Origin: Pseudoduganella flava
GTDB taxonomy: Bacteria; Pseudomonadota; Gammaproteobacteria; Burkholderiales; Burkholderiaceae_D
Length of the DNA: 64,000 bases
Reading direction: 5' to 3'
NCBI RefSeq assembly: GCF_007830495.1
Contig: NZ_VLKW01000003.1
Span: forward strand, 718,206-782,205
Part shown: piece by piece, positions 21,113-29,365 of the stretch
Layout: each line of letters begins with the position of its first letter
Position numbering within the stretch: position 1 is the stretch's first letter
The notes under the pieces: model-generated
Databases searched by the model: none
Seen by the model: the letters and a program-made list of their open reading frames with translations, nothing else
What the model was told of the DNA's origin: nothing
Position numbers and translations under genes: made by a program

Positions 21113-21346
21113 ATGGGCATCGTCAAGATCTCCGACCAGATGCATGAGAACCTGCGCATCGCCAGCGGCGCACTGAGCCGCTCGATCAATGCGCAGGCCG
21201 AGCACTGGCTGCGCATCGGCCTGCTGGCCGAAACCAATCCCGACCTGAACTACAGCGAACTGTGCCAGCTGCTGCTGCGCGGCGACACGGGCCAGGGCCC
21301 GCTGCGCTTGACACCGGTAACGCGAGAGGCGCTGCACGATGCGTAA
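21113..21346 (+). CDS. ParD-like family antitoxin-type protein
   Basis: A 77-residue protein matching the ParD_like group: MGIVKISDQMHENLRIASGALSRSINAQAEHWLRIGLLAE. The early beta strand (GIVKIS) followed by two helices fits a ribbon-helix-helix DNA-binding fold. There is no ParE-like toxin beside it; its last 8 bases overlap the start of the second methionine aminopeptidase gene, so the two are translationally coupled. A 26-bp dyad precedes it. Its likely role is repression of both aminopeptidase promoters, but this is not shown. Confidence 0.8.
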   Translation: MGIVKISDQMHENLRIASGALSRSINAQAEHWLRIGLLAETNPDLNYSELCQLLLRGDTGQGPLRLTPVTREALHDA

Positions 21347-22130
21347 GAAGAACAGCAACGCCATCCTGATCAAGACGCCGGAACAGGTCGAACTCTCGCG
21401 CATCGCAGGCCAGCTGGCCGCGGACGTGCTGACGATGATCGGCCCGCACGTCAAACCCGGCGTCAGCACCGAATACCTGGACAAGCTGTGCAACGAGTAC
21501 ATCGTCGACGTGCTGAAGGTGATCCCGGCGAACGTGGGCTATGCCGGCTTCACGAAGACCGTGTGCACGTCCGTCAACGAGGTGGTCTGCCACGGCATCC
21601 CGACGCCGAAGAAGATCCTGAAGGATGGCGACATCATCAACATCGACGTGGCCGTCATCAAGGACGGCTGGTTCGGCGACACGAGCCGCATGTACTACGT
21701 GGGCAATCCGAGCAAGGCGGCACGCCGGCTGTGCGAAGTGACGTATGACGCGATGTGGGCCGGCATCCGCGCCGTGAAGCCCGGCGCGACCCTGGGCGAC
21801 GTGGGCCATGCGATCCAGGTGCTTGCCGAGAACGCCGGCTTCTCCGTCGTGCGCGACTACTGCGGCCACGGCATCGGCATGGTGTACCACGAAGACCCGC
21901 AGGTGCTGCACTATGGCCGCCCGGGCATGGGCCTGAAGCTGGAACCCGGCATGGTGTTCACGATCGAGCCGATGATCAACGCCGGCAAGCACCAGACCCG
22001 CTCGCTGCCAGACGGCTGGACCGTCGTGACGGCCGACCGTTCGCTGTCGGCGCAGTGGGAGCACATGGTGGCCGTGACGGCGACCGGCTTCGACGTACTC
22101 ACACTCGCACCGGGCGAGAAGGCTGCCTGA
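21339..22130 (+). CDS. map: type I methionine aminopeptidase, copy 2
   Basis: A 263-residue paralogue of the enzyme at 20269. The active-site residues are again intact: CHGIP, NIDVAVIKDGWFGDTS, CGHGIGMVYHED, FTIEPMI and WEHMVAVT. It differs mainly in the N-terminus (MRKKNSNAILIKTPEQ) and in substrate-loop positions such as NVGYAGFTKTVCTS versus NVGYHGYPKTILTS. Start ATG at 21339 overlaps the ParD-like stop. A tandem palindrome with a T-run ends the unit at 22184. Confidence 0.92.
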   Translation: MRKKNSNAILIKTPEQVELSRIAGQLAADVLTMIGPHVKPGVSTEYLDKLCNEYIVDVLKVIPANVGYAGFTKTVCTSVNEVVCHGIPTPKKILKDGDIINIDVAVIKDGWFGDTSRMYYVGNPSKAARRLCEVTYDAMWAGIRAVKPGATLGDVGHAIQVLAENAGFSVVRDYCGHGIGMVYHEDPQVLHYGRPGMGLKLEPGMVFTIEPMINAGKHQTRSLPDGWTVVTADRSLSAQWEHMVAVTATGFDVLTLAPGEKAA

Positions 22131-22150
22131 GCGGCCACCGACCCGGAACT

Positions 22151-22176
22151 GGTGTCTGACACCGGTGTCTGACACC
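22151..22176. repeat. tandem GGTGTC-T-GACACC palindromes
   Basis: Two identical 13-base palindromes, 22151-22163 and 22164-22176, lie directly head to tail. Each is GGTGTC-T-GACACC, the same odd-length form with central CTG as the other dispersed repeats in this window. Confidence 0.9.
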
Positions 22177-22184
22177 GGTTTTTT
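22161..22184 (+). terminator. repeat-derived terminator after methionine aminopeptidase 2
   Basis: The second palindrome extends to 9-bp arms ACCGGTGTC / GACACCGGT and runs straight into TTTTTT (22179-22184). This is a textbook intrinsic terminator made from the dispersed repeat, 31 bases after the stop codon. Confidence 0.65.
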
Positions 22185-22208
22185 ACCGCGCTGTTCGCGT
22201 AAGGTTGG

Positions 22209-23258
22209 GGAACTTCCAGGCGTCAACGCTGTCTTACCTTCTGTTGAGATAACTCATCGATAACAGGAGGCAAGGATGAGAACGAGCGGCTTTCAGCACC
22301 TATTCCGTGCGCTGGCGCAGCTGCCGCTGTCGGCCGACGAGATCGCTTGCCTGCGCGACTGGCTTGCCACGCTGGAGGCGCCCGGGCGCTGCCTGGCCCT
22401 GATCGAGCAAGCGAAGGGGCGATGTGCCTGTCCTCATTGCGGCAATGCGCGCTGTCACCGCAGCGGGCACGCCAATGGCTTGCAGCGGTATCGCTGCATC
22501 GCCTGCCACCATAGCTTCAATGCGCTGACCGGCACGCCGCTGGCGCGCCTGCGGCATCGCGACAAATGGCTCGCCTATTTCCAGTGCTTGATTGACTCGC
22601 GCACGGTGCGCGCAGCCGCCGAACGCGTCGCGGTTGCGAAGTCGACCAGCTTTCGCTGGCGCCACCGGTTCGTCGCCGCCGTGCGGTGCGAGGAGCCGCC
22701 AACGCTGAAGGGCATCGTCGAAGCCGACGAAACCTACGTCCTCGAATCGCAGAAGGGCTCGCGCCATCTCGACAGGCCGGCGCGCAAGCGCGGTGGCAGG
22801 GCCACGTGCCGCGGCATCAGTCAGCATGAGTGCGTGCTGGTCGCGCGCGATCGCGGCAAGACCACGCACGCTTTTCATGCCGGCCAGGGCGAGCCGGATG
22901 CCGAGCGCCTGCTGCGCTACTTGAAACCGGTGCTGGCGTGCGACGCCTTGCTGGTCAGTTACGGCGCTGCCGCTTACCCAGCGTTTGCGAAGCTGGCACG
23001 GATCAGCCATCGGGCAATCAACGTGCGCGCCGGCGAGCATGCGCGCGGCGCCATCCACGTTAACGGCGTCAACGGCTGGCATAGCCGCTTCAAGACGTGG
23101 CTGCGCGTTTTCTGCGGTGTCGCGAGCCGCTACCTGGCCAATTACGCCGGCTGGCAAATGGTGCTCGATGCGGCGTCACTGACCATTCCCGAGCATTGGC
23201 TGCGGGCGGCGGTTGCACCCCGGCAGCAGGAGCGACCGTAATCTCTGCGATAAGTTCC
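22209..23258 (+). mobile_element. IS1595-type insertion sequence (ends tentative)
   Basis: The transposase gene is flanked by GGAACTT (22209-22215) and its inverse AAGTTCC (23252-23258), which I take as cores of short terminal repeats. The 1050-bp size suits IS1595 elements. I could not see a target duplication, so the true ends may differ by some bases. Confidence 0.4.
22276..23241 (+). CDS. IS1595 family transposase, probably inactive
   Basis: A 321-residue DDE-type transposase. The N-terminal part has a zinc ribbon (CPHCG ... RYRCIACHHSF), then a helix-turn-helix (TVRAAAERVAVAKSTSFRWRHR). The catalytic core has the first acid in EADETY and the late HVNGVNGWHSRFKTW with the GVASRYLANYAGW family end. 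The second catalytic Asp is expected in a (S/T)DG motif, but here the motif reads LVSYGAAAY: residue 229 is Tyr, codon TAC at 22960-22962, one base from GAC. This would abolish strand cleavage. Length and ends are otherwise full. AGGAGG ribosome site before the ATG. Confidence 0.85.
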   Translation: MRTSGFQHLFRALAQLPLSADEIACLRDWLATLEAPGRCLALIEQAKGRCACPHCGNARCHRSGHANGLQRYRCIACHHSFNALTGTPLARLRHRDKWLAYFQCLIDSRTVRAAAERVAVAKSTSFRWRHRFVAAVRCEEPPTLKGIVEADETYVLESQKGSRHLDRPARKRGGRATCRGISQHECVLVARDRGKTTHAFHAGQGEPDAERLLRYLKPVLACDALLVSYGAAAYPAFAKLARISHRAINVRAGEHARGAIHVNGVNGWHSRFKTWLRVFCGVASRYLANYAGWQMVLDAASLTIPEHWLRAAVAPRQQERP

Positions 23259-23298
23259 GTTCCGGGATGAAAGCTCAGTGAACGCGAACAGCGCCTTT

Positions 23299-23832
23299 TT
23301 ATCGGCCGTACACCGCCGTCACCTTCGCACTGCCCAGCCGGTTCGCGTTGATCATGTAGCCGATCAGCGCGGCCGACGCATCGGCGGGCACGTCCAGCTT
23401 CTCCACCTTCAGCGCGTGCACCGTGAACACGTAGCGGTGCGGCTTGTCGCCCGGCGGCGGGCAGGCGCCGCCGAAGTCCTGCGTGCCGTAATCGTTGCGG
23501 CCGTGCCGCGCACCGGCGGGCAAGCCGTCGGCGCGGCCGGCGCCGCTGTCCAGCGCATGCACACTGGCCGGCACGTCGTACACGACCCAGTGCCACCAGC
23601 CGCTGCCGGTCGGTGCATCCGGGTCGTAGGCCGTCACGGCGTAGCTCTTCGTGCCCGCCGGCGGGTCGCTCCACGCCAGTTGCGGCGACACGTTGCCGCC
23701 GGTACAGCCGAAGCCCTGGTAGACCTGGCGTGCCGGCAGCGTGCCGCCGTCGCGGAAGTCCTTGCTGTGCAGGTCGAGCGCGTGGGCGCCGGCACACAGC
23801 AGCGACACGACGAGGACGATGGTGGTTTTCAT
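23299..23832 (-). CDS. YbhB/YbcL family PEBP-like protein
   Basis: A 177-residue phosphatidylethanolamine-binding-protein fold (Raf kinase inhibitor-like in databases). A signal peptide (KTTIVLVVSLLCAGAHA) sends it to the periplasm. Family motifs are SPQLAWSDPPAGTKSYAVTAYDPDAP, WWHWVVYDVPA and ACPPPGDKPHRYVFTVHAL, which hold the ligand pocket Asp and His. Bacterial members have no settled function. It lies between the transposase (convergent) and an AraC gene. Confidence 0.92.
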   Translation of the reverse strand: MKTTIVLVVSLLCAGAHALDLHSKDFRDGGTLPARQVYQGFGCTGGNVSPQLAWSDPPAGTKSYAVTAYDPDAPTGSGWWHWVVYDVPASVHALDSGAGRADGLPAGARHGRNDYGTQDFGGACPPPGDKPHRYVFTVHALKVEKLDVPADASAALIGYMINANRLGSAKVTAVYGR

Positions 23833-23905
23833 GATGTTCTCCTATGCAGATCGGGAAGGATCGGGAACATCAGGATGCCGCGGCAGGCCGCCGCGGTGCG
23901 CTCAA

Positions 23906-24766
23906 TCAGTGTCGCGAAACGCTCACCGATGCCGCGGGGCGGCGTCGCACCGGTTCGGGCGCGAGCGTGGAGATGGACTGTGGCGGCGTGCCGAAACGCG
24001 CCGCGAACTGCCGCGCGAAACTGGGCACGGAACGGTAGCCGCAGGCCGCGGCGACCGCGTGCAGCGGCCGGCGCGTCGTCTGCAGCAGCGCCAGGCCGTG
24101 GTGCAGGCGGGCATCGCGCAGCACGATGCGCAACGAAGTCTCTTCATCCGCCAGCCGGCGCCGCAACGTGGCGCCGCTCATGTGCAGCCGTTCTTCGAAG
24201 TCGGCGGAACACCAGTCACGCCCCGGCTCGGCCGACACGATCAACCGGATGCGCGCGGCCACCGACAGGTCATGCGCCAGCCGGAACTGGTCGTCGCCGT
24301 GACGGTGCAGCGCCAGCAGCACGCCCAGCAGCGCATGGTCGAGCGCGCACTGGTCCGGCGTGCCGGCACACAGCAGCGCCAGCACGTGGCGCAGTTCCGC
24401 ATCCAGCATGCCGAGTGCGCCGGTGCTGTGCGTGGCCGCGGGCAAAGGCGGCGGCGCGTGGGCGTCCAGCAGCGTGCGCGCCAGTTCGATCACGCGCCAC
24501 GGGAACCCGATGCACCAGGCGCGGTAGTCGCCATGCTCGGGAATGTTCTGCACCGTGCAGCGCAGCGGCCGATGCAGCATCAGGTAGCGGCCCGAGCCCA
24601 GCTCGACGGCCGCGGCGCCCGTGTCCAGCGTCTTCCTGCCGTGCAGCGGAATGATGAGAGCCGGCTGGTCGATGTCGACGGCACGCAGGCTGTAGGCACG
24701 CTGCGCCGCGATCACGAGATCGGGGCGTGCCGCCAGGCCTTCCTCGATCCATGCGGGCACGCTCAT
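23906..24766 (-). CDS. AraC family transcriptional regulator
   Basis: A 286-residue regulator with a cupin-like N-terminal sensor (PALIIPLHGRKTLDTGAAAVELGSG) and a C-terminal AraC/XylS double helix-turn-helix domain, ending with the family segment VAAACGYRSVPSFARQFAARFGTPP. The first helix-turn-helix (DWCSADFEERLHMSGATLRRRLADEETSL) is also clear. It lies 9 bases downstream of the barstar-like gene stop on the same strand and 73 bases upstream of the PEBP gene, its nearest possible target. Confidence 0.88.
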   Translation of the reverse strand: MSVPAWIEEGLAARPDLVIAAQRAYSLRAVDIDQPALIIPLHGRKTLDTGAAAVELGSGRYLMLHRPLRCTVQNIPEHGDYRAWCIGFPWRVIELARTLLDAHAPPPLPAATHSTGALGMLDAELRHVLALLCAGTPDQCALDHALLGVLLALHRHGDDQFRLAHDLSVAARIRLIVSAEPGRDWCSADFEERLHMSGATLRRRLADEETSLRIVLRDARLHHGLALLQTTRRPLHAVAAACGYRSVPSFARQFAARFGTPPQSISTLAPEPVRRRPAASVSVSRH

Positions 24767-24775
24767 CGCGGCTCC

Positions 24776-25102
24776 TTACTTCAGCACGAGCTTCAGGGCC
24801 GGCTTCTCGCCGTAATCCTCGTAGCGCTCGTTGATGCCACCGATGCAGTAGGTGATTTCATCCAGCAGGTCGGGCGCGGCGGCGCGCAGCGCGGCCGCAT
24901 TCGTGACGACGATCTCCAGCACCTCGTTCGCCTTCAGGCGGAACTTCGTCATGCCTTCGTCGTCGCGCAGGTAGGAGAGCGCGTCGATCCACGAATCCAT
25001 CGTCGGCGCCACGTGGTCGTTGAAACCGAACGCCGTGCGGCTCGCGGCGTGGAAGCTTGCTTCGTCGCGGATCGCCGCGCCGTCCAGGGTCACACTGGCC
25101 AT
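24776..25102 (-). CDS. barstar-like (RNase inhibitor) family protein
   Basis: A 108-residue protein of the barstar fold. The family pattern is visible: LDGAAIRDEASFHAASRTAFGF, then the inhibitory-helix region MDSWIDALSYLRDDEGMTKF, with Asp/Trp/Asp like the barstar DAWIDCL segment. Barstar masks the active site of the RNase barnase. No barnase-like or polymorphic toxin gene is present in this window, so it is an orphan immunity-type gene. It begins immediately after the exbD stop codon, so it is translationally linked to exbBD. Confidence 0.8.
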   Translation of the reverse strand: MASVTLDGAAIRDEASFHAASRTAFGFNDHVAPTMDSWIDALSYLRDDEGMTKFRLKANEVLEIVVTNAAALRAAAPDLLDEITYCIGGINERYEDYGEKPALKLVLK

Positions 25103-25525
25103 TTATTTTTTTTCCTTTGGATCGGTGACGAAGACGAGCTTCGTCAATCCTTCTTGCTGCGCGGACGCCATCACGGTGGCCACGGCTTCGTAGCGGGTGG
25201 CGCGGTCGGCGCGCAATTGCAGCTCGGGTTGCGGATCGCGCTTCGCGGCGCCGGCCAGGCGCGGTTGCAGTTCGGCGGCCGGCACCGCTTCGTCGTTCCA
25301 GTACACGGTGCCCTGTGCATCGATCGCGATGCGCACGGTGTCGGCAGGTTGCGGCGCACGCGCACCGCCCGCCTTCGGCAGGTCCAGCTTCACCGCATGC
25401 GTGAACATCGGTGCGGCCAGGATGAAGATCACGAGCAGCACCAGCATCACGTCCACCATCGGCGTGACGTTGATGTCGGCCATCGATTCCTTCTGCCGGT
25501 GGTGGTTGAATGCGCCGAATGCCAT
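25103..25525 (-). CDS. exbD: ExbD/TolR family biopolymer transport protein
   Basis: A 140-residue, single-helix inner-membrane protein of the TonB/Tol energiser group. The key region is ADINVTPMVDVMLVLLVIFILAAPMF, where the Asp of MVDVMLVLL is the conserved proton-channel residue. The rest is a periplasmic domain. With the ExbB-like protein just upstream it forms a proton-driven motor for TonB or Tol; the two TonB receptors in the window need such a motor, but tonB itself is not here. Start ATG at 25525 follows the exbB stop by 16 bases. Confidence 0.92.
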   Translation of the reverse strand: MAFGAFNHHRQKESMADINVTPMVDVMLVLLVIFILAAPMFTHAVKLDLPKAGGARAPQPADTVRIAIDAQGTVYWNDEAVPAAELQPRLAGAAKRDPQPELQLRADRATRYEAVATVMASAQQEGLTKLVFVTDPKEKK

Positions 25526-25541
25526 CGCTGTCAGTGCTTCG

Positions 25542-26210
25542 TCAGTGCCGCGTTAAATAAGCATGCAGGTCGTGCGCGAACGCGTCCAGCTCGGACAAGG
25601 TCAGGCGGTTCACGCGGTTGTAGCCGTTATACGCCAGCACGGCGGGGATCGCGACCATCAGGCCGACACCCGTCATGATCAGCGCTTCGCCGACGGGGCC
25701 GGCGACCTTGTCGATCTCCACGGTGCCCGACGACGACACGGCGGCCAGCGCATGGTAGATGCCCCACACGGTGCCCAGCAAGCCGACGAACGGCGCGGTG
25801 GACGCGATCGACGCCAGCAAGGTCAGGCCGGACTCGAGCCGGATCGTGGACCGGTGGATCGCATCGCGCAGCAGCCGCGTCATCTGTTCCGAGCGGCTGA
25901 CGGACGTGCCCAATGAGGTAGCGGACAACTGCGACCCGCCCTGCACCGCCGGCGCAATGCCCTGCTCGGCCAGCGCCAGGTAGATGCGTTCCGGATCGCC
26001 GGCGGCAACGACGGCCACGCCATCCTGCAGCGTCGGCGCATCCCAGAAGCGCTGCACGACGCGCGCGCTGTTGCGCACGCGCCAGGCCATCACGCCCTTG
26101 GCGAAGATGAAGAACCAGCTCGTCAACGACATCGCCAGCAGCAGCCATGCAATTGCGTGGCTCAGCGCGTCGCCCCGTTCCCAGTAACCCGCGAACGTGA
26201 AGTGGTCCAT
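25542..26210 (-). CDS. exbB: MotA/TolQ/ExbB family proton-channel protein
   Basis: A 222-residue inner-membrane protein with three helices: one near residues 18-40 (AIAWLLLAMSLTSWFFIFA), then the pair GLTLLASIASTAPFVGLLGTVWGIYHAL and GEALIMTGVGLMVAIPAVLAYNGYN that lines the proton path. These signatures are common to ExbB, TolQ and MotA; the ExbD partner downstream decides for the ExbB/TolQ type. Located 6 bases after dapB. Confidence 0.92.
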   Translation of the reverse strand: MDHFTFAGYWERGDALSHAIAWLLLAMSLTSWFFIFAKGVMAWRVRNSARVVQRFWDAPTLQDGVAVVAAGDPERIYLALAEQGIAPAVQGGSQLSATSLGTSVSRSEQMTRLLRDAIHRSTIRLESGLTLLASIASTAPFVGLLGTVWGIYHALAAVSSSGTVEIDKVAGPVGEALIMTGVGLMVAIPAVLAYNGYNRVNRLTLSELDAFAHDLHAYLTRH

Positions 26211-26216
26211 GGGCGC

Positions 26217-27026
26217 TTACTGGTTCAGGCCCAGCACGTCGTACATGTCGAACAGGCCGGTCGGCTTGTCGGCCAGGAAGCGCGCTGCCCGCAGCGAGCC
26301 TTGCGCGTAACCGGCGCGGCTGCTGGACTTGTGGCTGATTTCGATGCGCTCGCCCGTGCCGGCGAACAGCACGGTGTGATCGCCGATGATGTCGCCGCCG
26401 CGGATCGTCGCGAAGCCGATCGTCGACGGATCGCGCTCGCCGGTGACGCCTTCGCGGCCATACACGGCGCATTCCTTCAGGTCGCGGCCCAGCGCGTCGG
26501 CGATGACTTCACCCATCTTCAGCGCGGTGCCGGACGGCGCATCGACCTTGTGGCGGTGATGCGCTTCGATGATCTCGATGTCGTAGCCGGTGGACAGGCT
26601 CTTTGCCGCCAGTTCCAGCAGCTTCAGCGTGACGTTGACACCGACGCTCATGTTCGGCGCGAACACGATCGCCGTCTTCGCGGCGGCCGCCTGCAGCGCG
26701 GCCTTGCCCGCGTCGTCGAAGCCGGTGGTGCCGACGACGAGCTTGATGCCGTGCGCGGCGCAATACTCCGCGTGCTTCAACGTGCCTTCCGGGCGGGTGA
26801 AGTCGATCAGCACGTCCGCGCCCTTCAGGCCTTCGGCCAGGTCGGCGGTAACGAGCGCGCCGGAGCTCTTGCCGAGGAACGCGGCGGCGTCCTGGCCGAG
26901 GCCGTCGCTACCGGCAATCCCGAGCGCGCCGGACAGGCGCATGTCGTCCGCATTCAGCACGGCTTCCACCAGCATGCGGCCCATGCGGCCGCCGGCGCCG
27001 GCGATGGCGATGTTCAGTTGAGTCAT
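26217..27026 (-). CDS. dapB: 4-hydroxy-tetrahydrodipicolinate reductase
   Basis: A 269-residue enzyme of the diaminopimelate/lysine pathway, reducing hydroxy-tetrahydrodipicolinate with NAD(P)H. It has the Rossmann motif [17 protein letters not shown] at the start, VGTTGFD, the Asn of [10 protein letters not shown], and the signature [20 protein letters not shown] holding the catalytic His and Lys. It follows bamE by 31 bases and precedes exbB, an order conserved in related betaproteobacteria. Confidence 0.96.
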   Translation of the reverse strand: MTQLNIAIAGAGGRMGRMLVEAVLNADDMRLSGALGIAGSDGLGQDAAAFLGKSSGALVTADLAEGLKGADVLIDFTRPEGTLKHAEYCAAHGIKLVVGTTGFDDAGKAALQAAAAKTAIVFAPNMSVGVNVTLKLLELAAKSLSTGYDIEIIEAHHRHKVDAPSGTALKMGEVIADALGRDLKECAVYGREGVTGERDPSTIGFATIRGGDIIGDHTVLFAGTGERIEISHKSSSRAGYAQGSLRAARFLADKPTGLFDMYDVLGLNQ

Positions 27027-27057
27027 GGTGTTCTCTGTTCTTGTGCTGATTGACCGC

Positions 27058-27726
27058 TTATTGACCGCTCTTGGCGTTGATCTCCACCGGATTGCGGTTG
27101 CCCGAATCCTGGCCGCCCGGCAGCGGCGCGCGCGTGGCGGCCGGCTGGTTCTCGCTGTTGCGCTTCTCTTCCTTCTGGAATTGCTTGATCGGGCCGGCGA
27201 TGCGGGCGACGAAGTCCTGTTCCGACGGGAGCTCGCCGCCTTCGAAGCGCTCGACCTTGCCGTCCTTGTCGAAGTACACGACGACGGTGCTCGTCGTCAG
27301 TTCGCCGTTGCCGCGCGCGTAGCGGAACGGGTAGTCCCAGCGGTCGGCGTGGAAGATGTCGTTCAACAGCGGCGAGCCCATCACGAAGCGCACCTGGTCG
27401 CGCGTCATGCCGGGCTTCAGCTGCGCCAGCATTTCCTTCGACACGAAGTTACCCTGCTGGATATCCGGGCGGTACGGCGAGAAGAACCACATGAACTTCT
27501 GCGCCTGCGTCACTTGCGTGGTGCGCACGCCCTGTGCCGGCTCGACGACGGGGTTCTGCTGCTGGGTGGCGGTGGCGCCTTCCTTCGGTCCCAGCACGGT
27601 CCTGCCGGCGCAACCGCCGAGTGCAAGCGCCACGCAGCCGGCCGCCACGGCAAGCGGCAGACGCTGTTTCAAAGAGTGCAAGATGGATGGCGGGTTTGCT
27701 TGCTGGGTTGCCCGGGTGACGCGCAT
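27058..27726 (-). CDS. bamE: outer membrane protein assembly factor BamE
   Basis: A 222-residue outer-membrane lipoprotein. The lipobox LGGC follows a hydrophobic signal ([13 protein letters not shown]). The core [37 protein letters not shown] is the SmpA/OmlA (BamE) domain. BamE supports the BAM complex that inserts beta-barrels such as LptD. It is longer than E. coli BamE, with an insert after the lipobox and a C-terminal Lys/Asn-rich tail from about residue 180. ATG at 27726 (GAGG site) is preferred to a TTG at 27738. It is divergent from fur, an arrangement shared with pseudomonads and other betaproteobacteria. Confidence 0.93.
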   Translation of the reverse strand: MRVTRATQQANPPSILHSLKQRLPLAVAAGCVALALGGCAGRTVLGPKEGATATQQQNPVVEPAQGVRTTQVTQAQKFMWFFSPYRPDIQQGNFVSKEMLAQLKPGMTRDQVRFVMGSPLLNDIFHADRWDYPFRYARGNGELTTSTVVVYFDKDGKVERFEGGELPSEQDFVARIAGPIKQFQKEEKRNSENQPAATRAPLPGGQDSGNRNPVEINAKSGQ

Positions 27727-27744
27727 AAGTGACCTCAATTCAGA

Positions 27745-27774
27745 TTGAGCAGAAGTGCCAAAACGCTATATCAT
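27745..27774 (+). promoter_or_regulatory. possible fur promoter
   Basis: TTGAGC (27745-27750), 18 bases, TATCAT (27769-27774) resemble a sigma-70 promoter, with a start near 27781, about 25 bases before the fur ATG. It lies in the 79-base bamE-fur gap, so the two divergent promoters must overlap. Confidence 0.4.
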
Positions 27775-27805
27775 AAAGCACTCCAGCCTAAACCGACTAC
27801 CAGAC

Positions 27806-28234
27806 ATGAGTAACAGCCCTACCGACCTGAAGGCCAGCGGCCTGAAGGCCACCCTGCCGCGCCTGAAGATTCTCGACATCTTCCAGAACAGCGCCGTGCG
27901 TCACCTGACGGCCGAAGACGTCTACAAGATCCTCCTGGCCGACAATATGGACGTCGGTCTCGCCACCGTGTACCGCGTGCTCACGCAATTCGAGCAAGCG
28001 GGCCTGTTGAACCGCAATCACTTTGAAAGCGGCAAGGCGATTTTCGAACTGAACCAGGGTTCGCACCACGACCACCTCGTGTGCCTCGACTGCGGCCGCG
28101 TCGAGGAATTCGTCGACGAGGAAATCGAAGCGCGCCAGCAGCGTATTGCGCTCGAGCGCGGCTTCAAGATCGCCGAGCACGCGCTGGCGATCTACGGCAA
28201 CTGCACGAAGGAACATTGCCCGCACCGGACCTGA
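27806..28234 (+). CDS. fur: ferric uptake regulator Fur
   Basis: A 142-residue iron-responsive repressor. The N-terminal winged helix ([47 protein letters not shown]) is followed by the dimer domain with metal ligands [16 protein letters not shown] and the second Cys pair CTKEHC. With Fe2+ it binds Fur boxes and shuts iron-uptake genes. ATG at 27806 gives the normal length; the longer frame starts inside the promoter. A bidirectional terminator follows. Confidence 0.96.
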   Translation: MSNSPTDLKASGLKATLPRLKILDIFQNSAVRHLTAEDVYKILLADNMDVGLATVYRVLTQFEQAGLLNRNHFESGKAIFELNQGSHHDHLVCLDCGRVEEFVDEEIEARQQRIALERGFKIAEHALAIYGNCTKEHCPHRT

Positions 28235-28247
28235 TGCCGGCGCAGCA

Positions 28248-28279
28248 ATAAAAAACGGCCCGCACGGGCCGTTTTTTTT
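28248..28279. terminator. bidirectional terminator between fur and hrcA
   Basis: Stem ACGGCCC (28255-28261), loop GCAC, GGGCCGT (28266-28272), with a run of A before and of T after. It can end transcription from fur on the plus strand and from hrcA on the minus strand, which converge here. Confidence 0.88.
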
Positions 28280-28296
28280 ACTCGGTGCCGGGCCAT

Positions 28297-29310
28297 TCAA
28301 TGCTGGCTCAACGCATTCGACAGCAGCCGCGACGTGATGTCGACGATCGGGATCACGCGCTCGTAGGCCATCCGCGTCGGGCCGATCACGCCCAGCGTGC
28401 CGACGATGCGGCCGTTCGCTTCGTACGGCGCGGTGACGACGCTCATGTCGTCCAGCGGCACGAGGTTCGACTCGCCGCCGATGAAGATCTGCACGCCGGA
28501 GGCTTTCGACGACACGTCCAGCAGCTGCATCAGCCCCGTCTTCTGCTCGAACATGTCGAACATCTGGCGCAGCGAACTCATGTTCGAGGACAGGTCGCTG
28601 ACCGACAGCAGGTTGCGCTCGCCCGAGATCACCATGTCTTCGCTTTCGGACATCGCCTCGCTGCCCGCTTCGACGGCGGCCTGCATCAGCCGGCCCATGT
28701 CGTCGCGCAGCTGGCGCAGTTCGCCCTGCATGCGCGAGCGCACTTCGTCGAACGCCACGCCGCTGTAGTGCTGGTTGATGAAGTTGGCCGATTGCTGCAG
28801 CTCAGCCGGCGTGTAGTCGACGTCGGTCAGCAGCAGGCGGTTCTGCACGTCGCCGCCGGGCGCGACGATGACGAGCAGGATGCGCTTCTCGCCCAGGCGC
28901 AGGAATTCGATCTGCTGGAACACGGATTCGCGCCGCGGCGTCATCACGACGCCGGCGAACTGCGACAGCGACGACAGCATCTGCGCCGCGTTCGCGATCA
29001 GCTTTTGCGGCGGCTGCGCTTGCGGCCGCAGGCGCGATTCGACGGCACTCTCGTCGATCGGCTGCACCGTCAGCAGCGTGTCGACGAAGATGCGGTAGCC
29101 GCGCGGCGTGGGGATGCGGCCGGCGGACGTGTGGGGGCTGGCGACATAGCCGAGCTCTTCCAGGTCGGCCATGATGTTGCGGATCGTGGCCGGCGACAGG
29201 TCAAGGCCGGAAATCTTCGACAGCGCGCGCGAGCCGACGGGCTGGCCGTCGGCAATGTAGCGCTCTACGAGGGCTTTGAGCAGGGTTTGGGCACGAGTAT
29301 CGAGTTGCAT
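28297..29310 (-). CDS. hrcA: heat-inducible transcription repressor HrcA
   Basis: A 337-residue repressor of the groESL/dnaK class I heat-shock genes, which binds CIRCE and needs GroEL. The N-terminal winged helix ([49 protein letters not shown]) is diagnostic, and the GAF-like dimer domain follows. No CIRCE (TTAGCACTC dyad) was found in the 55-base gap upstream, so this gene does not look autoregulated from here. The HAD hydrolase gene lies upstream in the same direction. Confidence 0.95.
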   Translation of the reverse strand: MQLDTRAQTLLKALVERYIADGQPVGSRALSKISGLDLSPATIRNIMADLEELGYVASPHTSAGRIPTPRGYRIFVDTLLTVQPIDESAVESRLRPQAQPPQKLIANAAQMLSSLSQFAGVVMTPRRESVFQQIEFLRLGEKRILLVIVAPGGDVQNRLLLTDVDYTPAELQQSANFINQHYSGVAFDEVRSRMQGELRQLRDDMGRLMQAAVEAGSEAMSESEDMVISGERNLLSVSDLSSNMSSLRQMFDMFEQKTGLMQLLDVSSKASGVQIFIGGESNLVPLDDMSVVTAPYEANGRIVGTLGVIGPTRMAYERVIPIVDITSRLLSNALSQH

Positions 29311-29365
29311 GGTTCGGTTCAGCGGTTACGCAATATTATGCACGGCTGGGGCCCGGGAGGGGAGT

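Noticed and set aside
24776..25102. Barstar-like gene as half of a toxin-antitoxin pair
   Set aside because: No RNase-like reading frame was seen on either strand next to it.
29311..29365. CIRCE element upstream of hrcA
   Set aside because: I looked for the TTAGCACTC / GAGTGCTAA dyad and found none in the gap.
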